Below are positions 5,985 to 10,581 of a stretch of DNA of 10,581 nucleotides, piece after piece (the stretch's first letter is position 1; every line of letters begins with the position of its first letter). The notes below the pieces were generated by a model. That model did not search any database, had not been told where the DNA came from, and worked only from the letters and a program-made list of their open reading frames with translations. The DNA is from Gemmatimonadales bacterium (GTDB lineage Bacteria; Gemmatimonadota; Gemmatimonadetes; Gemmatimonadales; GWC2-71-9), in contig JACCRH010000160.1 of NCBI GenBank assembly GCA_013813675.1, positions 1 through 10,581 on the forward strand, in the 5' to 3' direction. The translations under genes were made by a program, and so were the position numbers.

Positions 5985-6838
5985 GCGATCGGCTCTTCAT
6001 TTTCCGCTGGGACGTCGATCACCGGGTTTGCGTCACCGACGGGCTCCCCCGCATCCGAGCGGTCTGCCGCGACTTCGCGGTCCCCAACACCTTCTTCGTC
6101 AACATGGGGCGGTCCACCAACCTGCGCGAATGGTTGGGGAAGGGGATCGCGCGCTCGAAGGCCAAGCTGGCTGACAAGGACGCGGTGCACCTGATCCAGA
6201 AAACCGGCTGGCCGCGGTTCCTGCTCGAAACCGCGCTGGCGCGCCCGGTCGGGCTCAAGTTCGTGCCGGTGCTACACGCGCTGCAGCAGGAAGGCCACGA
6301 GCTCGGGCTCCACGGTGGAATGGACCACGTGGTGTGGAGCCGCCGCTTCCACGAGCTCCCCGACACCGTGCTGGAGGCCGACGTGCAGGAGTCCTACGGG
6401 CACTTCACCCGTCATCTCGGCAAACCGGCCGGGTTCTCCTCGCCGGGATTCTATTCCGACGGGCGAGTGATGCGGATGCTCGACCGGATGGGTTTCAGCT
6501 ATGACGGCGATGCCATCGGAGGCGAGCCCCGGAGAGCGGACGCCGATGGGCGCCGGCTCAGGCACTGGACGATTCCGGTGACGCTGTGCGGGCCGCGCAC
6601 CGTGCCGTTCCTCGAGTACCATGGCGCACGCGGCACGCCCGATGACCAGATGCTGGACCAGCTCGACCGCCACTTGGAGGGCCGCGAGCTGGTGGTGCTC
6701 TACGGCCATCCCTGCTACGAGGGGGTCCGGGAGCAGGTTCTTCGCAAGGTCTTCGCGCGGGTCGTCGAGCGGGGCTTCCGCTTCGTCACCATGCAGGCGC
6801 TGGCGGAGCGGCTCGATGCGGTCGCGCCCGCCCGATGA
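5981..6838 (+). CDS. NodB/ArnD-like polysaccharide deacetylase family protein
   Basis: The 285-residue product is a NodB-fold carbohydrate esterase/deacylase that would remove an N-acyl (acetyl or formyl) group from a sugar. Motif 1 is FRWDVDH (D11/D13). The metal-binding motif 2 appears as HELGLHGGMDH (H111 and H116). Motif 3 is SSPGFYSD (P155), and the C-terminal ELVVLYGHPCYEG (H243) fits motif 5. Overall layout, with an early DVD and the PNTFFVNMGR segment, resembles ArnD-type deformylases more than secreted chitin deacetylases. There is no signal peptide, so it likely acts in the cytoplasm or on a membrane-lipid-linked sugar. GTG 5981 is chosen because it overlaps the glycosyltransferase stop (GTGA); the frame is open upstream but that part is an out-of-frame copy of the GT gene. 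Motif 2 has one more residue between the His than usual. Exact substrate unknown. Confidence 0.82.
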   Translation: MSDRLFIFRWDVDHRVCVTDGLPRIRAVCRDFAVPNTFFVNMGRSTNLREWLGKGIARSKAKLADKDAVHLIQKTGWPRFLLETALARPVGLKFVPVLHALQQEGHELGLHGGMDHVVWSRRFHELPDTVLEADVQESYGHFTRHLGKPAGFSSPGFYSDGRVMRMLDRMGFSYDGDAIGGEPRRADADGRRLRHWTIPVTLCGPRTVPFLEYHGARGTPDDQMLDQLDRHLEGRELVVLYGHPCYEGVREQVLRKVFARVVERGFRFVTMQALAERLDAVAPAR

Positions 6839-7947
6839 TCCGGGTCCTCAGCGTCTTCGGCACCCGGCCCGAAGCGATCAAGATGGCGCCGGTGGTGCGC
6901 CGGCTCCAGGAGCGCCCCGAGCGCTTCGAGAGCCTGGTCTGTGTCTCGGCGCAGCACCGGGACATGCTCGACCAGGTGCTTGACGTGTTCGCCCTGACCG
7001 CGGATCACGATCTGGAGATCATGACTCCCGGCCAGTCGCCGGCCGGGGTCGCGGCGCGGGTTCTCGACCGGTTGCCGGCGCTCCTCCGGGAGTTGAAGCC
7101 GGACGTGCTGCTGGTCCAGGGGGACACGATGACCACCTTCGCGGCGTCCTTTGCCGCCTACCTGGAGCGGATTCCCTCCTGTCACGTCGAGGCCGGCCTT
7201 CGCACCGGCAACCGATACCATCCGTTTCCCGAAGAGATGAACCGGGTGCTTACCACCCGGCTGGCCGAGCTTCATTTTGCCCCCACCAGCACCGCGTGCG
7301 ACCGGCTGCTGGCCGAAGGCGTCCCTGCCGACACCGTGCTGCTCACCGGCAACACCGTGATCGACGCCCTGCTCGGGACGGTGAAGCCCGACTATCGGTT
7401 CAAGACGCCGGCCCTGGCGTCGCTCGATCCCGACGCCCGACTGGTGCTGGTCACCACTCACCGCCGCGAGAGCTTCGGGGCGCCGCTCCAGGCCACCTGC
7501 GGCGCCATCGCGGACCTGGTGGCCGCGTTTCCCGATATCGAGGTGGTTCTGCCGGTCCACCCCAACCCCCAGGTCAAAGGCACCGTGGAAGCCATGCTGT
7601 GCGACACGCCGCGGGTGCGGCTGATCCAGCCGGTGGACTACCTGGAATTCGTCCATCTCATGGCCCGGTCGCATTTGATCCTGACCGACAGCGGTGGGGT
7701 GCAGGAGGAGGCGCCGAGCCTGGGCAAGCCGGTCCTGGTGCTCCGGGACACGACGGAGCGGCCTGAAGGCGTGGAGGCCGGCACCGCCGTCATGGTGGGC
7801 ACCGACCGGGCGCGCATCGTCGCCACCGCGAGCGGGCTCCTCTCGTCGAAGGAGGCCTATGAGCGGATGGCGAACGCGGTGAGTCCCTACGGCGACGGCC
7901 ATGCCAGCGAGCGGATCGTTGCCGCGCTGGAGCGGCGCTACGGATGA
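6835..7947 (+). CDS. wecB: UDP-N-acetylglucosamine 2-epimerase (non-hydrolysing)
   Basis: The 370-residue product matches WecB/MnaA in length and motifs. It interconverts UDP-GlcNAc and UDP-ManNAc in the cytoplasm, supplying ManNAc or ManNAcA for surface polysaccharides. The N-terminus SVFGTRPEAIKMAPV (R11, K16) binds the nucleotide. LVQGDTMTTFAAS (D97), CHVEAGLRTGNRYHPFPEE (E119, E133), VTTHRRESFG (H209) and LTDSGGVQEEAPSLGKPVLV (S286-G288, E291) are the conserved active-site and UDP-binding blocks. The ATG overlaps the deacetylase stop in an ATGA and the TGA overlaps the SDR start in another ATGA, so it is coupled on both sides. All key residues I could check are present, so activity is expected. 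The usual UDP-ManNAc dehydrogenase partner (WecC) is not in this window. Confidence 0.95.
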   Translation: MIRVLSVFGTRPEAIKMAPVVRRLQERPERFESLVCVSAQHRDMLDQVLDVFALTADHDLEIMTPGQSPAGVAARVLDRLPALLRELKPDVLLVQGDTMTTFAASFAAYLERIPSCHVEAGLRTGNRYHPFPEEMNRVLTTRLAELHFAPTSTACDRLLAEGVPADTVLLTGNTVIDALLGTVKPDYRFKTPALASLDPDARLVLVTTHRRESFGAPLQATCGAIADLVAAFPDIEVVLPVHPNPQVKGTVEAMLCDTPRVRLIQPVDYLEFVHLMARSHLILTDSGGVQEEAPSLGKPVLVLRDTTERPEGVEAGTAVMVGTDRARIVATASGLLSSKEAYERMANAVSPYGDGHASERIVAALERRYG

Positions 7948-8945
7948 GGCTGCTGGTAACCGGCGGAACCGGGTTCATCGGATCCCACCTGGCGGAGCAG
8001 GGGCGCAGGCTCGGCGCGGAGGTCGTGGTGCTCGGCCTGGACGAGCGACCGGAAGAGCGGGCCAACGTGGAGCTGCTCCGGCGCCAGGGCGTCGAGGTGG
8101 TGTCGGGCAGCATCACGGATGCGGAGCTCTGCCGACAGGCGGTTCGTGGCGCCACCCACGTCTTCCACCTGGCCGTGGCCATGCGGGAGGGCGCCAAGAG
8201 CGACCAGTTCTTCGAGTCGGTCAACCTCGATGGCACCAGGCGGCTGCTCGAGGCGTCGGCGGAAGAGGGGGTCCGCCGCTTCGTGTACTGCAGCACGATC
8301 GGCATCTACGGGCACCGGGCGCCGGGCATCACCCGCGAGGACTCGCCGCTCGCGCCGGGCAACATCTACGAGCGCACCAAGGTGCTGGCGGAGCGGCTGG
8401 TCCGGGAGTTCGGCCAGGAGCGCGCGCTGCCGTATACGATTCTCCGGCCCGCCGACGTCTACGGGCCGCGGGACCATCGGCTGCTCAAGCTGTTCAAGGG
8501 TGTGAGCGCGGGCCGCTTCCCCTTCTTCGGGACCGGCACCGGACGGCGCCACATGATCTACGTGGACGACGTGGTATCCGGCTTCTTCCGAGCCTGCGAG
8601 CGCGACCGGGCGCTGGGAGAGAGCTTTATCCTGGCGGGACCCAAGGCCTGCACCCTGCGCGATCTGGTGGCCGAGGTCCAGGCCGCCACCGGGCGCCGCC
8701 GCTTCGGCGTACGGCTTCCGCTCACGCCGATGCTGGCGGTCGCCGGAGCGGTGGAGGACGTCTCCCGCGTGCTCGGCGTCGACCCGCCGATCTACCGCCG
8801 GCGGATGGACTTCTTCTGGAGCGATTTGGAGTTCGACACCACCCGCGCCCGGGAGGCGCTCGACTGGGCTCCGCGGGTGGACTTGCCGGAGGGCATCCGG
8901 CGCACGCTGGAAGACTACCGGCGCTCGGGCGCGCTGGCATCATGA
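7944..8945 (+). CDS. NAD(P)-dependent sugar epimerase/dehydratase (extended SDR)
   Basis: The 333-residue product is an extended short-chain dehydrogenase/reductase of the nucleotide-sugar epimerase/dehydratase superfamily. The Rossmann motif is TGGTGFIGSH (6-15). The catalytic Ser is in FVYCSTIGIYG (S117, with T118), and the Tyr-Lys pair is in NIYERTK (Y142, K146). ILRPADVYGPRDH is the usual substrate-side motif, and RRHMIYVDDVV precedes the C-terminal substrate-binding lobe. The ending FDTTRAREALDWAPRVDLPE is typical of this group. The sequence does not settle whether it is a 4-epimerase, 4,6-dehydratase or reductase. HLAVAM in place of the common HLAA segment is a small departure. The ATG overlaps wecB and the TGA overlaps the methyltransferase ATG, so it belongs to the same pathway. 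It probably acts on a UDP-, GDP- or TDP-sugar in the cytoplasm. Confidence 0.9.
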   Translation: MRLLVTGGTGFIGSHLAEQGRRLGAEVVVLGLDERPEERANVELLRRQGVEVVSGSITDAELCRQAVRGATHVFHLAVAMREGAKSDQFFESVNLDGTRRLLEASAEEGVRRFVYCSTIGIYGHRAPGITREDSPLAPGNIYERTKVLAERLVREFGQERALPYTILRPADVYGPRDHRLLKLFKGVSAGRFPFFGTGTGRRHMIYVDDVVSGFFRACERDRALGESFILAGPKACTLRDLVAEVQAATGRRRFGVRLPLTPMLAVAGAVEDVSRVLGVDPPIYRRRMDFFWSDLEFDTTRAREALDWAPRVDLPEGIRRTLEDYRRSGALAS

Positions 8946-9766
8946 CCGGAGGCGGACCGTTGACCGAGCCGTGGCAGATCAAGTTGTTCCGTCGCTCCCT
9001 CAAGAAGAGGGAGACGATGAAGGCGCTGCTCGACCACCTGCCCCCTGTGGAGGGGCGGAGCTGCCTGGAGCTGGGCTGCGGCACTGGGCTCACGTCCTAT
9101 TTTCTGCGCCAGCAGGGCGGCACCTGGACCAGCTGCGATTTTGAGCGGGACCACGTGCGCTCCGCGCGAGAACTGGTCGGCGAGCGGGTGGTGCACATCG
9201 ACGAGCGCTCGCTGCCCTTTCCCAGCGCGTCCTTCGACGTGGTCGCGGCGATCAACTTTCTGGAGCACATCGCCGACGACGATACCTTCTTCGCCGAGAT
9301 GGTGCGGGTGCTGAAGCCGGGAGGCGAGTTTCTGTTCATGGCCCCCAAGGGCGAGCACGGACGTCCCGGCTTCGCGCTCAAGCGCGTGCTCGGCTTCACC
9401 GCCGATCAGGAGGGGTTCGGCCATGCACGCGACGGCTATCCCCCGGCGGAGGCCCGGCGGCTGATGCAACGCCATGGCCTGACGGTGCAGAGCGTGGAAG
9501 ACTATTGCCGGATCTTCACCGAGTCGCTGGAGGACGTGCTCAACTACGCCTACCACCGGAAGGCCATGCAGGGGAAGCAGCCGGCGGAACAGGACTTCCA
9601 TGGCGACACCGCGCCGATGTCGGCCGAGGCGCTCGACAAGGTGGGGATGGCGTACAAGCTGTACTCCGCGGTCTACCCCGCGCTGCGGGGTTGGACCATG
9701 CTCGACCGCCTGATCCCCTTCTCGCCCGGCTACATGATGGTGGCCCGGGCCCGAAAGGCCGCCTGA
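8942..9766 (+). CDS. Class I SAM-dependent methyltransferase
   Basis: The 274-residue product has a seven-strand Rossmann methyltransferase core. Motif I is CLELGCGTGLTS (41-52), D66 at the end of strand 2 should contact SAM, LPFPSASFDVV (91-101) is motif II, and FLEH (106-109) with RVLKPGGEFLFMAP (122-135) completes the UbiE/Methyltransf_11-like pattern. About 130 C-terminal residues (140-270) with GFGHARDGYPP and NYAYHRKAM probably form the acceptor-binding part, which I cannot assign. Its ATG overlaps the SDR stop in an ATGA; the frame is open far upstream to 7901, but that stretch is a shadow of the SDR gene. One base separates its stop from the next ATG. In this operon it likely methylates a sugar or a glycan end, but a lipid-carrier or protein substrate is not excluded. 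Confidence 0.88.
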   Translation: MTGGGPLTEPWQIKLFRRSLKKRETMKALLDHLPPVEGRSCLELGCGTGLTSYFLRQQGGTWTSCDFERDHVRSARELVGERVVHIDERSLPFPSASFDVVAAINFLEHIADDDTFFAEMVRVLKPGGEFLFMAPKGEHGRPGFALKRVLGFTADQEGFGHARDGYPPAEARRLMQRHGLTVQSVEDYCRIFTESLEDVLNYAYHRKAMQGKQPAEQDFHGDTAPMSAEALDKVGMAYKLYSAVYPALRGWTMLDRLIPFSPGYMMVARARKAA

Positions 9767-9767
9767 G

Positions 9768-10581
9768 ATGTGCGGAATCGTGGGCCGGGTAGGTCCGGCG
9801 CCGGTGTCGGAGCGGGAAATCCGTTGCATGTGCGACGCGATCCACCACCGGGGTCCCGACGACTGGGGCGTCTTCGTGGAAGGGGGCGCCGGCCTGGGCG
9901 CCCGGCGCCTGAGCATCATCGACATCGCCGGCGGCCACCAGCCGATCGCCAACGAGGATGGCACGCTGGTCGTGGTGATGAACGGAGAGATCTACAACTA
10001 TCCCGAGCTTCGTCCCGAGCTGGAGGCGGCGGGCCACCGCTTCCGCACCCGGACCGACACCGAGGTGTTGCTTCACCTGTACGAGCAGCACGGCGAGGGC
10101 ATGTTGTCGCGGCTCCGCGGCATGTTCGCCTTTGCCCTCTGGGACCGCTCCCGGCGCCGGCTGCTGCTGGGCCGGGACCACTTCGGGCAGAAGCCGCTGT
10201 TCTACACCGTCGCGGGCGGCCGGCTGACCTTCGCCTCCGAGGTGAAAGCCTTGCTGGCCGACGACCCGAGCCTCGCCGAGCTCTCGCCCCACGCGCTGGA
10301 CCAGTATCTCACACTGCGGTTCGTCCAACCGCCCCAAACCTTCTTTCCCCGGGTCCGGGCGCTACCGCCGGCCCACTACATGGTCTGGGAAGACGACAAG
10401 GCGCGAGTGGAGCGCTACTGGCAGCTCAGCTACGGCCCCAAGTGGCCCGAGGGGGAGGCGGAGCTGCTGGAGCGGATCGACGCCCTGCTGGCGGAGACGG
10501 TGTCGGCCCACCTGCTGAGCGACGTGCCGGTGGGCGCGTTCCTGAGTGGCGGGCTCGATTCCACGCTCATCGCGTCCTACG
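9768..10581 (+). CDS. Asparagine-synthase-type glutamine amidotransferase (partial, runs off right edge)
   Basis: The visible 271 residues are the N-terminal Ntn glutaminase domain and the start of the ATP-pyrophosphatase domain of AsnB-type enzymes, which release ammonia from glutamine and use it to amidate an AMP-activated carboxylate. After Met removal, Cys2 of MCGIVG is the nucleophile. Glutamine-binding residues are present: R47 in ARRLSIID, N72-G73 in MNGEIYNY, D97 in RTDTEVLLH. GRDHFGQKPLFY and FASEVKALL are family signatures. The PP-loop is FLSGGLDST (S260-S265). The family is usually 550-650 residues, so more than half is missing here. The ATG follows the methyltransferase stop by one base (TGAGATG), with AAAGG about 10 bases upstream. 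Such enzymes in polysaccharide clusters often amidate uronic acids or similar groups rather than aspartate; which applies here cannot be told, so I give no asnB symbol. Confidence 0.92.
   Translation, partial: MCGIVGRVGPAPVSEREIRCMCDAIHHRGPDDWGVFVEGGAGLGARRLSIIDIAGGHQPIANEDGTLVVVMNGEIYNYPELRPELEAAGHRFRTRTDTEVLLHLYEQHGEGMLSRLRGMFAFALWDRSRRRLLLGRDHFGQKPLFYTVAGGRLTFASEVKALLADDPSLAELSPHALDQYLTLRFVQPPQTFFPRVRALPPAHYMVWEDDKARVERYWQLSYGPKWPEGEAELLERIDALLAETVSAHLLSDVPVGAFLSGGLDSTLIASY

Noticed and set aside
6715..7902. Long open frame (395 codons) antisense to wecB
   Set aside because: The His/Arg/Gly-rich product has no domain, and the plus strand has a full set of WecB motifs.
7901..8941. N-terminal extension of the methyltransferase frame by 347 codons, apparently a fusion protein
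   Set aside because: The extension is an out-of-frame reading of the SDR gene. The ATG at 8942 in the ATGA overlap is the natural start.
8915..9964. Open frame (349 codons) antisense to the methyltransferase and amidotransferase start
   Set aside because: It crosses two genes with clear motifs and shows no family features of its own.

Overview
The window comes from a GC-rich (roughly 70% by eye) Gram-negative bacterium. A tripartite RND efflux operon with a TolC-type outer-membrane channel implies an outer membrane. The mix of very high GC, an ECF sigma factor with a membrane anti-sigma factor, and tightly overlapping genes would suit Gemmatimonadota or a similar soil lineage. That is an inference from style, not a demonstrated taxonomy.

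Region A (1-2045, minus strand) is the promoter-proximal part of a CusCBA-like heavy-metal (Cu/Ag) efflux operon. It reads right to left: a small secreted Cys/His/Met-containing protein (2045-1701), a TolC/CusC-type channel (1623-353) interrupted by a frameshift near 985-1000, and the N-terminus of a CusB-like periplasmic adaptor (356 to the left edge) with a run of six methionines spaced every three residues. The pump gene (CusA-like) would be expected beyond the left edge.

Region B (2182-2418, plus strand) is the C-terminal remnant of a DUF2243 membrane protein. Its first ~100 residues are missing, and its tail overlaps the next gene's tail on the opposite strand.

Region C (2408-4461) is a regulatory block. 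On the minus strand lies an ECF sigma factor gene followed by a zinc-binding RskA-type anti-sigma gene, joined by an ATGA overlap. Transcribed divergently on the plus strand is a stand-alone CheY-like receiver protein. The 246-bp gap between them holds two adjacent inverted repeats and a candidate ECF-type promoter directed at the sigma gene.

Region D (4692 to the right edge, plus strand) is a surface-glycan biosynthesis operon. It encodes a GT4 glycosyltransferase, an ArnD/NodB-like deacetylase, UDP-GlcNAc 2-epimerase (WecB), an NAD-dependent sugar epimerase/dehydratase (SDR), a SAM methyltransferase and the N-terminal 271 residues of an asparagine-synthase-type amidotransferase. Four consecutive junctions are 4-base ATGA/GTGA overlaps and the fifth has one base between stop and start, so the six genes are very probably one translationally coupled unit. 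Together they would make a nucleotide-activated ManNAc-type sugar, modify a glycan (deacetylation, methylation, amidation) and add a sugar residue. The exact polymer cannot be read from this window.

No gene-free stretch exceeds 300 bases. I found no tRNA, rRNA, CRISPR array, insertion sequence or convincing intrinsic terminator. I did not find a clearly new defence or mobile system. The most noteworthy items are the methionine ladder, the small leader-gene protein of the metal operon, the broken channel gene, the DUF2243 remnant, the candidate ECF promoter and the composition of the coupled glycan operon.
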